Source of the DNA: an uncultured Coriobacteriaceae bacterium
GTDB lineage: Bacteria; Actinomycetota; Coriobacteriia; Coriobacteriales; QAMH01
Direction of reading: 5' to 3'
Assembly (NCBI GenBank): GCA_900556425.1
Contig: USOR01000026.1
Location: 1-9,729 of the forward strand
Length of the DNA stretch: 9,729 bases
The first letter of the stretch is position 1; every line of letters starts with the position of its first letter. The notes beneath the pieces are model-generated. The model made no database searches. It was not told where the DNA came from and worked only from the letters and a program-made list of their open reading frames with translations. The position numbers and the translations under genes are program-made. Positions 1-6,452 of this stretch are shown in pieces.

Positions 1-427
1 CATGAGCCGCGAGCGCATCTCGCTCGGCCTCAAGCAGACCACCGAGGATCCGTGGCGCACGCTCGTCAAGAACTATCCCGTCGGCTCCATCGTCGAGGGT
101 ACGGTTACCAAGCTCGTGCCGTTCGGCGCATTCGTCGAGCTGGGTGACAGCATCGAGGGCCTGGTGCACATCTCCGAGATGGCATCCCGCCACGTCGACG
201 TCCCGAGTCAGGTCTCCAACGTGGGCGATCCCGTTCAGGTCAAGGTCATGGACATCGACATGGACCGTCGCCGCATCTCCCTGTCGATGAAGGCCGCTGC
301 CGAGACGCTCGGCGTCGAGATCGAGGTCGCAGAGCTCGAGAAGCCCGAGTCCGATGACGAGCCTGCTGGCGAGGTCGAAGAGGTCGTGGCCGAGGAAGTC
401 GTGACCGAAGAGCCCACGGAAGAGTAG
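1..427 (+). CDS. rpsA: 30S ribosomal protein S1, C-terminal part (5' end outside window)
   Basis: S1 binds mRNA on the small ribosomal subunit and helps it enter the decoding channel. The fragment opens in the last strand of one S1 (OB-fold) repeat (RISLGLKQ, about residues 5–12 counted from the Met codon at base 2). A complete S1 repeat follows at about residues 27–97, with the family signatures GSIVEGTVTKLVPFGAFVEL, GLVHISE and RRISLSMK. The protein ends in a long Glu/Asp-rich tail, usual for actinobacterial S1. The Met at base 2 is internal, not the start: the preceding repeat is cut by the window edge. By hand count about nine in ten of the first 60 codons end in G or C, as expected for a highly expressed gene. 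The next gene starts 12 bases after its TAG, so the two are probably cotranscribed. Bacterial S1 proteins can vary in repeat number, so full length cannot be judged here. Confidence 0.95.
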   Translation, partial: MSRERISLGLKQTTEDPWRTLVKNYPVGSIVEGTVTKLVPFGAFVELGDSIEGLVHISEMASRHVDVPSQVSNVGDPVQVKVMDIDMDRRRISLSMKAAAETLGVEIEVAELEKPESDDEPAGEVEEVVAEEVVTEEPTEE

Positions 428-439
428 AAAAGGCAAAGC

Positions 440-1546
440 TTGTCTAAGATTCTTCTTGGCATGAGCGGTGGCATAGATTCGTCTGTTGCCGCCTGGATTT
501 TGAAGCGTGACGCTCACGAGGTGGTGGGCGTCACGCTTCGCTTTCATGACAGCCCGCAGCGGGTTGCCGCAATCGAGCGCGCGCAAAGCTGCGCTCAGAA
601 GCTTGGCATCGAGCATCATGTTATTGACATGCGCGATGAGTTCGCCCGCGTGGTCAAGGATTACACCACGCGCGAGTTCGAGCAGGGTCGCTTTCCCAAT
701 CCCTGCACTGTCTGCACGCGCGAGCTCAAGATGAACGCGCTTTTCGAGCAGGCTGCTGCCTTTGGATGCGAGCAAGTTGCAACGGGGCATTACGCCCGCA
801 TCACGCAGGATGAGGCGGGCTTCCAGCTGCTGCCTTATCAGCTGCGCAAGCCCCTTGACGTTTCCAAGGATCAGACCTTCTTGCTCTACACGCTCACGCA
901 GGATCAACTTGCGCGGCTTGTCTTTCCTTTGGCGGATTTGCACAAGGGCGTCGTCAGACGCATGGCGATGCAGGCCGGCCTCATGCGCATTGCTCCTGTC
1001 AACGATGGGCAGGGCGAACCCTGTTTCTACGATGACGAGGGGTTCGTCGCATGGCTCGAAGGCGAAGGTGGCTTGGAGCGTGATACGGGCGATATCGTCT
1101 ATCTGGGCGATAATTCCATCATCGATAGCTACGAGGGGCAGTATCGCTTTGCTCCAGACCAGAGTTTGGGCCGTTACACCATCGCGCACGAGGTAAGCGA
1201 AGAAGACGACGCAAGCTCGGCGCCCATCATGGAAGAGGAGGAGCTCTTCGCCGTCTACAAGGATGTTGCGAGCCATCGTGTGTATGCCGCAACTCGCGCC
1301 GTGGCCGGCACCGAGATGTGCCTGCTGCGCGATGTGTGCTGGACCTCGATTGAGCCCCCGCAGGGCAAGCGCTCGTGCCGTGTCCGCATAGCGTATGATC
1401 GCAAGCCCGTGCCTGCTCATGTCATCTGTAACGACGAAGGGGTCGTTGTTGCATTCAGCGAGCGCGTGGGCGGCGTGCGCCCGGGTCAGCCTCTTGTCCT
1501 GTATTCGGACGATCTTGTTCTCGGCGGCGGAATCGTTACCGGATAG
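440..1546 (+). CDS. mnmA: MnmA-family tRNA 2-thiouridylase (divergent)
   Basis: MnmA adenylates U34 of Lys, Glu and Gln tRNAs and replaces its oxygen with sulfur relayed from a cysteine desulfurase. The 368 residues match the usual family length. The ATP-binding PP-loop SGGIDSS is at residues 9–15. NPCTVC at 87–92 supplies the tRNA-thiolating cysteine (Cys92, the E. coli Cys102 position), ATGHYARI is at 114–121, KDQTFLLYTLTQDQL at 143–157, and GEPCF at 192–196 supplies the persulfide cysteine (Cys195). The C-terminal barrel is recognisable, ending in RPGQPLVLY and LGGG. Oddities are CT in place of the usual CN after Cys92, GQGEPCF in place of SQ(D/E)ICF, loss of the IGQRKGLG loop near residues 237–248, and an acidic insertion at about 249–268. 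The start is TTG at 440, preceded by AAAAGG at 428–433; the next ATG (461) would remove the first beta strand. It may be a paralogue of a canonical mnmA elsewhere. Confidence 0.85.
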   Translation: MSKILLGMSGGIDSSVAAWILKRDAHEVVGVTLRFHDSPQRVAAIERAQSCAQKLGIEHHVIDMRDEFARVVKDYTTREFEQGRFPNPCTVCTRELKMNALFEQAAAFGCEQVATGHYARITQDEAGFQLLPYQLRKPLDVSKDQTFLLYTLTQDQLARLVFPLADLHKGVVRRMAMQAGLMRIAPVNDGQGEPCFYDDEGFVAWLEGEGGLERDTGDIVYLGDNSIIDSYEGQYRFAPDQSLGRYTIAHEVSEEDDASSAPIMEEEELFAVYKDVASHRVYAATRAVAGTEMCLLRDVCWTSIEPPQGKRSCRVRIAYDRKPVPAHVICNDEGVVVAFSERVGGVRPGQPLVLYSDDLVLGGGIVTG

Positions 1547-1559
1547 CAGCGCCGGAAAG

Positions 1560-1775
1560 ATGAGTGTCGTGACGGACTTCGAGCATATGTCGGCAGCAGG
1601 GCGTGCGGCAGCGCTTCGGGCGCAGCAGCGTCAGAAGCACGATATCGATGCCGCCTTGCGTGCCGGCATGCGCTCGGAAAACGAAGATGATGACGGGTAC
1701 GACCCGTACTCCGATTACATGGACATGCTCGCGCGCAGCTCGTACGAAGAGCCCGAAGCCGATCCGTGGAGGTAG
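1560..1775 (+). CDS. Small acidic hypothetical protein
   Basis: I do not recognise this 71-residue protein. Its N-terminal half (about residues 10–37) is rich in Ala, Arg and Gln and looks helical; its C-terminal half (about 39–69) is strongly acidic with several Tyr and Met residues, including DDDGYDPYSDYMDM. It has no membrane segment, signal peptide or cysteine. It sits in a same-strand run, 13 bases after mnmA and 7 bases before coaE, and its last codons contain the coaE ribosome-binding site, which argues for translation through this stretch. Its own start is uncertain: ATG at 1560 has GGAAAG directly against it with no spacer, whereas an in-frame GTG at 1569 would be 9 bases from the same motif. 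Orientation, fit between neighbours and lack of a competing frame support a real gene; no function is proposed. Confidence 0.6.
   Translation: MSVVTDFEHMSAAGRAAALRAQQRQKHDIDAALRAGMRSENEDDDGYDPYSDYMDMLARSSYEEPEADPWR
1768..1772 (+). promoter_or_regulatory. Ribosome-binding site of coaE inside the preceding gene
   Basis: GGAGG ends 10 bases before the ATG at 1783 and overlaps the last two sense codons of the small acidic gene. It selects 1783 as the coaE start, in agreement with the P-loop beginning at residue 8, and suggests translational coupling of the two genes. Confidence 0.65.
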
Positions 1776-1782
1776 AAGCGTC

Positions 1783-2406
1783 ATGTACACGGTCATGGTG
1801 ACAGGCGGTATCGGGTCGGGAAAGTCGAAGCTCGTCGAGTTGCTGTGCGAGCGCGGAGCCGTTTCCATCGATCTTGACGAGATAAATCGCAGGCTCATCT
1901 CCAGCAACACCATGCTCATTGCCGAGCTCGCGGAACGGTTTGGGGAGGAGATCCTCGATGAGGATGGAGCTGTCGTTCCATCGCGTTTGGCACGGCTGGC
2001 ATTTGCTGACGAAGAAGCCACGCGTGATCTCAATGCCATCTCGTTTCCCTACATCACCGAAGCGGCCACCAATTACATTCTCAATGTCGAATGCGTGCCA
2101 CGCACGAGTGCCAAGATTCTTGTCATCGAAGTGCAGCTCCTTACTGAGGTGCCCGAGTTTGCCCAGCTCGCCGACGAGGTTATTGCCGTGTCGGCACCAA
2201 GTGAGCTGCGTCTTGCTCGTGCCGTTACGCGCGGCATGGACGCATCCGACGTGCTGGCCCGCATGCGTGTGCAGGCAACCGATGCCGAGCGCGCCTTGAT
2301 TGCCGATACGATATGTGAGAACATATGTTCGATTGAAGAACTCGGTAATTGGGCTGATGCTTGGTACGATGAGCGTATGGAGATGCTCGAGAAGCAGGAG
2401 AGCTAG
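1783..2406 (+). CDS. coaE: Dephospho-CoA kinase
   Basis: CoaE phosphorylates the ribose 3'-hydroxyl of dephospho-CoA with ATP, the last step of coenzyme A synthesis, in the cytoplasm. The protein is 207 residues, the normal length. The Walker A loop GGIGSGKS is at residues 8–15, followed by [10 protein letters not shown] at 29–38, which holds the family's acidic substrate-site residues. The LDEDG...SRLARLAF segment, the lid region with [17 protein letters not shown], and the closing IADTICEN (family pattern AD.vi.N) all align. It is a divergent member: the common HP dipeptide of the middle segment reads FP (SFPYI), and the PLL motif reads QLL. The ATG at 1783 has GGAGG 10 bases upstream. The stop lies two bases before uvrB, which indicates one transcript. 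Its 3' end carries a LexA-like box discussed separately. Family identity is firm; activity is inferred from motifs. Confidence 0.88.
   Translation: MYTVMVTGGIGSGKSKLVELLCERGAVSIDLDEINRRLISSNTMLIAELAERFGEEILDEDGAVVPSRLARLAFADEEATRDLNAISFPYITEAATNYILNVECVPRTSAKILVIEVQLLTEVPEFAQLADEVIAVSAPSELRLARAVTRGMDASDVLARMRVQATDAERALIADTICENICSIEELGNWADAWYDERMEMLEKQES
2318..2331. promoter_or_regulatory. Putative LexA/DinR operator upstream of uvrB
   Basis: The 14 bases AGAACATATGTTCG match the Gram-positive LexA (DinR) consensus CGAAC-N4-GTTCG at every fixed position except the first, and the inner 12 bases (2319–2330) are a perfect palindrome. The site ends 77 bases before the uvrB start, inside codons of coaE that include ATA and TGT, both uncommon here. 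uvrB is a classical SOS gene repressed by LexA in Bacillus subtilis and Escherichia coli. I could not place a convincing -35/-10 pair around it, so the linked promoter is inferred, not seen. Confidence 0.7.
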
Positions 2407-2408
2407 AC

Positions 2409-4544
2409 GTGGACAGCGCGCAGAGTGCACAGATTAACGGTCGGCGCGAGCGGGGCAATCCCTTCAAGTGCGTCGCGCCCTACGAGCTCTCGGGCGATCA
2501 GCCGCAGGCAGTCGAGCGTCTTACCAGCGGTATACAAAATGGCATGCGCTACCAGACGCTACTGGGCGTCACCGGTTCGGGCAAGACCTTCACGATGGCC
2601 AAGACCATCGAACGCTTGCAGATGCCCACGCTCGTTCTCGCACCCAACAAAACACTGGCAGCTCAGCTCGCAAGCGAGCTCAAGGAGTTTTTTCCCAACA
2701 ATGCCGTGAACTACTTTGTGAGTTACTACGACTACTACCAACCGGAAGCATACGTTCCGCAGACCGATACCTACATCGAGAAGGATTCGTCGGTCAACGA
2801 GGAAGTCGAGAAGATGCGCCATGCGGCAACTTCAGCGCTGCTCACACGCAAGGATGTCATTGTCGTCGCGTCTGTAAGTTGCATCTATGGCATCGGGTCT
2901 CCGGAGAACTACGCCGAGATGGCGGTTTTCGTAGACCGCGAGGTACCGCTCGATCGTGACGAGTTCATCTATCGGCTTATCGACATGCAATATGATCGCA
3001 ACGATTACGAGCTTGAACGCGGCTCGTTCAGAGTGCGTGGCGATAGCGTCGACGTGTTTCCACCTTATATGGATAACCTGCTGCACTTTGAGTTCTTCGG
3101 CGACGAAATCGAGGAGATTGTCGAGATCAACCGCATCACGGGCGAGGAGGTCATGAGCTACGCTTCGACGCCCATTTGGCCTGCATCGCATTACGTGACG
3201 AATCGCCCCAGCGTCGAGAAAGCTCTCGTATCCATTTCCGATGAGTTGCGCGAGCGCTTGGAGGATCTCAAGAAGAACGGCAAGCTGCTGGAAGCGCAGC
3301 GCCTCGAGCAGCGCACCTCGTATGACCTCGAGATGCTCGAGACCATGGGTTTTTGCACGGGCATCGAGAATTATTCGCGTCATCTCGACGGGCGCGAAGC
3401 AGGCGAGCCGCCCTACACGTTGCTCGATTACTTCGGTGGCAGCGACTTTTTGACCTTCATCGACGAGAGCCACGTAACGGTGCCGCAGGTGCGCGGCATG
3501 CACGAGGGCGATCGCAGCCGCAAGGTCACGCTCGTCGAGCATGGCTTTCGTCTGCCAAGTGCGCTCGATAACCGTCCACTGCGATACGATGAGTTCGAGC
3601 AGCGCATTCCGCAGTTCATCTTCATTTCGGCCACGCCGGGCGATTACGAGGAGCGCGTGAGCGAGCAGACCGTCGAGCAAATCATTCGTCCGACGGGCCT
3701 GCTCGATCCGGAGATCGTTCTGCGTCCCACAAAGGCACAGGTCGATGACCTGCTGGCAGAAATCCAGGATGTCGTTGCACGTGACGAGCGCGTGCTCGTG
3801 ACCACGCTCACCAAGAAAATGGCCGAAGAGCTTACGGACTTTCTGCTTGACCAGGGCGTGAAGGCAAACTACCTGCACAGTGACATCGGTACGGTCGAGC
3901 GTGTCGAAATTCTGCGCGAGCTGCGCATGGGCAGCTTCGACGTGCTCGTTGGCATCAACCTCCTGCGTGAGGGTCTCGACCTACCCGAGGTGAGCCTCAT
4001 CGCGATTCTCGATGCGGACAAGGAGGGCTTCCTGCGCAATAAGCGAAGCCTCATCCAGACCATTGGCCGTGCCGCACGTAACGTAAGCGGCCGTGTCATC
4101 ATGTATGCGGACAACGTGACGGATTCGATGCGCATCGCCATCGACGAGACGGCTCGTAGGCGTCATATCCAGATGGCTTACAACGAGGAACACGGCATCG
4201 AGCCCAAGACCATTCGCAAGGCCATATCATCCATCATGGACGAGCTCTCCGAGGGCAAGAGCGCCCAGGAGATTTCGACGAGCAAGGCGCTTGCCGATGA
4301 TATCGCACTGCTCGGACGTGACGAGGTGCTGCGTATGATTGACTCGCTTGAGGAGCAGATGGCCGAGGCCTCCGAGTCACTCGACTTTGAGACGGCGGCC
4401 CATCTGCGCGATCAGGCGGTGAGCTTGCGTGCCAAGGTCGAGAGCACCGATGAAGACGATGCGCTCGCGCGCCTCAAGGCGACCTCACGACGTGGGTCGA
4501 CTATGGGCACACGCAAGAACTCCGGCAAGCACCGCAGGCGCTGA
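2409..4544 (+). CDS. uvrB: UvrABC excinuclease subunit B
   Basis: UvrB is the damage-verifying helicase-like subunit of nucleotide excision repair: it receives the lesion from UvrA and recruits UvrC for incision. All expected parts are present in 711 residues. These are the ELSGDQPQA motif near the N-terminus, Walker A GVTGSGKT (53–60), the beta-hairpin aromatic cluster [10 protein letters not shown] starting at 106, DESH (352–355, motif II), SATPGDYE, the motif V segment [15 protein letters not shown], motif [10 protein letters not shown] (550–557), and a C-terminal UVR domain (about 643–678) that contacts UvrC. A basic tail follows. The start is GTG at 2409, with AGGAG at 2396–2400, 8 bases upstream and two bases after the coaE stop. 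Besides read-through from the operon, a LexA-like box 77 bases upstream points to SOS control. No key residue appears to be missing. Confidence 0.98.
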   Translation: MDSAQSAQINGRRERGNPFKCVAPYELSGDQPQAVERLTSGIQNGMRYQTLLGVTGSGKTFTMAKTIERLQMPTLVLAPNKTLAAQLASELKEFFPNNAVNYFVSYYDYYQPEAYVPQTDTYIEKDSSVNEEVEKMRHAATSALLTRKDVIVVASVSCIYGIGSPENYAEMAVFVDREVPLDRDEFIYRLIDMQYDRNDYELERGSFRVRGDSVDVFPPYMDNLLHFEFFGDEIEEIVEINRITGEEVMSYASTPIWPASHYVTNRPSVEKALVSISDELRERLEDLKKNGKLLEAQRLEQRTSYDLEMLETMGFCTGIENYSRHLDGREAGEPPYTLLDYFGGSDFLTFIDESHVTVPQVRGMHEGDRSRKVTLVEHGFRLPSALDNRPLRYDEFEQRIPQFIFISATPGDYEERVSEQTVEQIIRPTGLLDPEIVLRPTKAQVDDLLAEIQDVVARDERVLVTTLTKKMAEELTDFLLDQGVKANYLHSDIGTVERVEILRELRMGSFDVLVGINLLREGLDLPEVSLIAILDADKEGFLRNKRSLIQTIGRAARNVSGRVIMYADNVTDSMRIAIDETARRRHIQMAYNEEHGIEPKTIRKAISSIMDELSEGKSAQEISTSKALADDIALLGRDEVLRMIDSLEEQMAEASESLDFETAAHLRDQAVSLRAKVESTDEDDALARLKATSRRGSTMGTRKNSGKHRRR

Positions 4545-4577
4545 GGCGAGCGATCTCGATCTTTCGTCGCAATGGGA

Positions 4578-4623
4578 GAGATTCCTCCGTTTCGGGGCCT
4601 TGCGGCCCCTCCGGTCGAAATGA
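4578..4623. repeat. Palindromic intergenic repeat between convergent genes
   Basis: This 46-base element fills the space between the ends of uvrB and the minus-strand gene. At its centre is a perfect 6-pair hairpin, GGGGCC (4594–4599), loop TTGC, GGCCCC (4604–4609). Read on the minus strand it begins TCATTTCGACCGGAG and ends CGGAGGAATCTC, with a GCAA tetraloop. From memory, this outline (TCATTTCGACC...GGAGAAATCTC) is a common dispersed intergenic repeat in many bacterial genomes. No T-run follows the stem on either strand, so a classical intrinsic terminator is not supported, though the hairpin could still end or protect both transcripts. Confidence 0.6.
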
Positions 4624-4631
4624 CGTGTCTT

Positions 4632-5303
4632 CTATCCATACACGGTCTCGTCGTAATCCGCTTCGTGTCTACCGCCGCATGCGATGCAGGGCACCGGCGT
4701 GACGTGATCGAGCACGCGCTCGTTATAGGGACTCGAGTGGCGTTGATCGCAAACTGGACAGCGTGTCCATTCGATATGCGTTTTACCTGCTACCGTGACC
4801 TCTCGGGCGGTAGAGGCCTGATGGTGCACCGTGCGATAGACCGGCTGTTCTCGATATGCCGTGTGGTGAACGATGTATCCTTGCCGCATATCCGTCTGGG
4901 GTGCTTGTCCGATAGTCGCTATCGCCGTGTTCGGCGTTGACAGCGCATCTTGTGCAGCATCAGTGCTTGTCGCGCTTTCGGAGATATCAAGTGCCTCGGT
5001 TCGCGCGTCATCGACTTGCGCAGGCTGCTGCGTTTGCTGTGCCGTGTCGGGGCCATTTGCATTATCTTGAGCCATGCCGGGCATGATGGCGCCGATATAG
5101 GGATCTGATTGTTCGATGGATTGTCGCGATAGCGAGCGAGCTGGTTCGTCAGAGGCGCCAGGCTGGCTGTGCAATGCCCAGGCGAGGCTTGTCGAGCCTC
5201 CGATGAAGATGACGAGCGAGATGGCGAGAACCGTCAAGTCTCTGGTTGATCGTGCCTGTGTTGATGCTGTGCGTCTGTTCCTCCTCGAGACGCGCTGCTT
5301 CAA
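4632..5303 (-). CDS. Single-pass membrane protein with twin CxxCxxRH motifs
   Basis: I do not recognise a named family. The 223-residue protein starts with a basic segment (eight Arg/Lys in the first 18 residues) and one hydrophobic helix at about 24–44, which predicts a cytosolic N-terminus and an exported remainder. Residues 46–135 are low-complexity, rich in Ala, Ser, Gln, Asp and Thr, and probably an extended linker. The C-terminal part has a His/Tyr-rich stretch (145–161, including VYRTVHH) and two matched motifs, CPVCDQRH at 182–189 and CIACGGRH at 206–213, consistent with a zinc site or a disulfide-stabilised fold. Similar VHH-plus-CxxC tails occur, as I recall, in other Coriobacteriia membrane proteins. 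The start is TTG at 5303, four bases after AGGAGG; no other start codon fits before the membrane helix. It follows its partner gene by 8 bases and converges on uvrB. Confidence 0.75.
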   Translation of the reverse strand: MKQRVSRRNRRTASTQARSTRDLTVLAISLVIFIGGSTSLAWALHSQPGASDEPARSLSRQSIEQSDPYIGAIMPGMAQDNANGPDTAQQTQQPAQVDDARTEALDISESATSTDAAQDALSTPNTAIATIGQAPQTDMRQGYIVHHTAYREQPVYRTVHHQASTAREVTVAGKTHIEWTRCPVCDQRHSSPYNERVLDHVTPVPCIACGGRHEADYDETVYG

Positions 5304-5307
5304 GCTA

Positions 5308-5313
5308 CCTCCT
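5308..5313 (-). promoter_or_regulatory. Ribosome-binding site deciding the TTG start
   Basis: AGGAGG on the minus strand lies four bases before the TTG at 5303 and overlaps the TAG stop of the upstream gene. It supports the TTG start and suggests coupled translation of the two minus-strand genes. Confidence 0.7.
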
Positions 5314-5584
5314 AGTTGTTGGTGGCGATGAGGGCGATGATGAGGATGATGATGACGAGAAACGCGAGAATCTGGAAACGCCCAAGCCAGGTGTAACGAT
5401 TCTCCTTGCGGATCATCTTGGCGATTTCCGCATCGCTCTTATCCGGATTAATGAGCTTGAGATACTCTGCATAGCTCATATTCTCAGGAATCTGCACCTT
5501 TTGGGAATCTTGCTCGGACTCCTCGGGCGAGGGGCTGGCCTTCGCCTGTCCGTCTGATGGTGCTTGCGTTTGCTCGTCGCTCAT
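5312..5584 (-). CDS. Small tail-anchored membrane protein
   Basis: This 90-residue protein is not one I recognise. Residues 1–30 are polar and low-complexity (Ser, Gln, Glu, Pro). Residues 31–66 look folded (PENMSYAEYLKLINPDKS and AEIAKMIRKENRY). Residues 71–87 form one strongly hydrophobic Ile/Leu/Val helix followed by only a few residues. That layout predicts a C-terminal anchor with the bulk of the protein in the cytoplasm. The ATG at 5584 is preferred over any start further upstream because AGGAGG ends four bases before it and the preceding in-frame translation looks like non-coding sequence. It is the first gene of a two-gene minus-strand unit, 8 bases from the next, and is transcribed divergently from the lipoprotein gene. 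A role in envelope function is only a guess from the company it keeps. Confidence 0.75.
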   Translation of the reverse strand: MSDEQTQAPSDGQAKASPSPEESEQDSQKVQIPENMSYAEYLKLINPDKSDAEIAKMIRKENRYTWLGRFQILAFLVIIILIIALIATNN

Positions 5585-5728
5585 CGTGCCTCCTGTAGTC
5601 GTACACGGGCATACAGTGTAGCGCATACGCTGGTGTATGCACGCGAAAGCACCAAATTGCGATGAATGCCAAGGCGCGCGTTTTATGGTACCTTTCTCAG
5701 CAGATGATTTCTCGACCAGGAGGACCAC
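5585..5728. promoter_or_regulatory. Divergent intergenic region with GCATAC repeats
   Basis: These 144 bases separate the minus-strand membrane pair from the plus-strand lipoprotein gene and must hold a promoter for each. GCATAC occurs at 5609–5614 and 5623–5628, and its inverse GTATGC at 5635–5640. The last two form an inverted repeat with a 6-base spacer, and the first two are direct repeats 14 bases apart, a layout suitable for a dimeric regulator. Towards the lipoprotein gene, TTGCGA (5657–5662) and TTTTAT (5681–5686) are a weak -35/-10 pair 18 bases apart. The lipoprotein ribosome-binding site AGGAGG is at 5718–5723, five bases before its ATG. No promoter is certain. Confidence 0.4.
5589..5594 (-). 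promoter_or_regulatory. Ribosome-binding site deciding the start of the tail-anchored gene
   Basis: AGGAGG on the minus strand sits four bases before the ATG at 5584. It is the only strong site in the region and excludes the longer open frame that reaches back to 5728. Confidence 0.75.
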
Positions 5729-6407
5729 ATGACCTTGCTAAAGCGCGTTCGTCTGGCACTCGTTACCATCGGTGTGACGCTTTTTGCCTGCGCGTGCCTT
5801 ACTGCATGCGGTGAGCCCATTGCGGCAACCTACGACGGTGGATCGGTCACCGAGGAAACAGTCACGAGTACCATTGAAAACATGCGGACGTACTACGAGC
5901 TCGAGGATGACGCGGCCTGGGCCGAGTTCGTCAAGGGCCGCGAGTACGATACGGGCGCAAATGGCTCCATGCAGACGGCAGTCGAGAAGGCGGCCGCGCA
6001 GGCGGCAGCCGCTGCTGGCCAGACCGACGAAGACCAGACCGAGGGTACTGCCGAGGAGCGATGAGGACGTTGACGCATACGTCGAGCAGCAGCGTTCCTA
6101 TGTCGAGTCGAGGCTCATGGAGGGCGTCTTCGAGAGCGTCCTACAGAGGCAGGGCTACAAGGACCTCGATGAGTATCGCGAAGAGATTCGCGAACAGCTC
6201 AAGCAGCTCAAGCTCCAAAACGAGGTCTCGACCATCACAACGGACGATGGCCAGGAGATTTCCGGTAAGACCGCATGGTCCACATGGTTCGACAAGCTGT
6301 ATGAGAGCGTCCATCCCAAAATCAATCCAGCTCCACAGCCGTTGCCCTACGCAATTGTCGAGGTAACGCAGGATTCAGGTGCCGAGGGTGCACCGGAAGG
6401 CGAATAA
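5729..6407 (+). pseudogene. SurA/PrsA-like lipoprotein gene interrupted by a frameshift
   Basis: The first frame (from ATG 5729, AGGAGG five bases upstream) has a lipoprotein signal with lipobox LTAC ending at Cys27. It continues with a SurA-N-like segment (EPIAATYDGGSVTEETV...) and an Ala-rich stretch, then stops at TGA 6062–6064 after 111 residues. The protein clearly continues one frame over from about 6060 (DEDVDAYVEQQ...) to TAA 6407. Joined after the GAG GAG at 6053–6058, the product would be 225 residues. Its second half is helical and charged, like the N-terminal chaperone domain of SurA/PrsA, without a visible rotamase domain. The downstream half has no start near the break; its first in-frame ATG is at 6117. 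A one-base excess, or loss of two bases from GAGGAGAGC, would explain the break. Sequencing error, true mutation and programmed shifting all remain possible. pgk starts 45 bases downstream. A role in exported-protein folding is inferred only. Confidence 0.75.
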
Positions 6408-6452
6408 GCAAGGCCAAGTTGGCGGATACATCTCACAGAACAGGGGAGAAGC

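Noticed and set aside
1486..2430. Minus-strand open frame across the small acidic gene and coaE
   Set aside because: It overlaps coaE in antisense, and its translation is rich in Arg, His and Ser without family motifs.
2832..3878. 348-codon open frame antisense to uvrB
   Set aside because: It lies wholly inside uvrB, matches no family I know, and is a mirror effect of GC-biased codons on the opposite strand.
4547..4563. Possible terminator just after uvrB (CGAG-CGAT-CTCG followed by ATCTTT)
   Set aside because: A four-pair stem with a broken T-run is too weak to call.
5328..5358. GAT/GAG-rich run resembling a microsatellite
   Set aside because: On the minus strand it encodes the Ile/Leu/Val membrane helix of the tail-anchored protein, which explains the repetition.
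6061..6366. Open frame starting at the ATGA overlap with the lipoprotein stop
   Set aside because: The overlap looks like translational coupling, but the product is almost only Ser and Arg. The sensible continuation of the protein is in the other frame.
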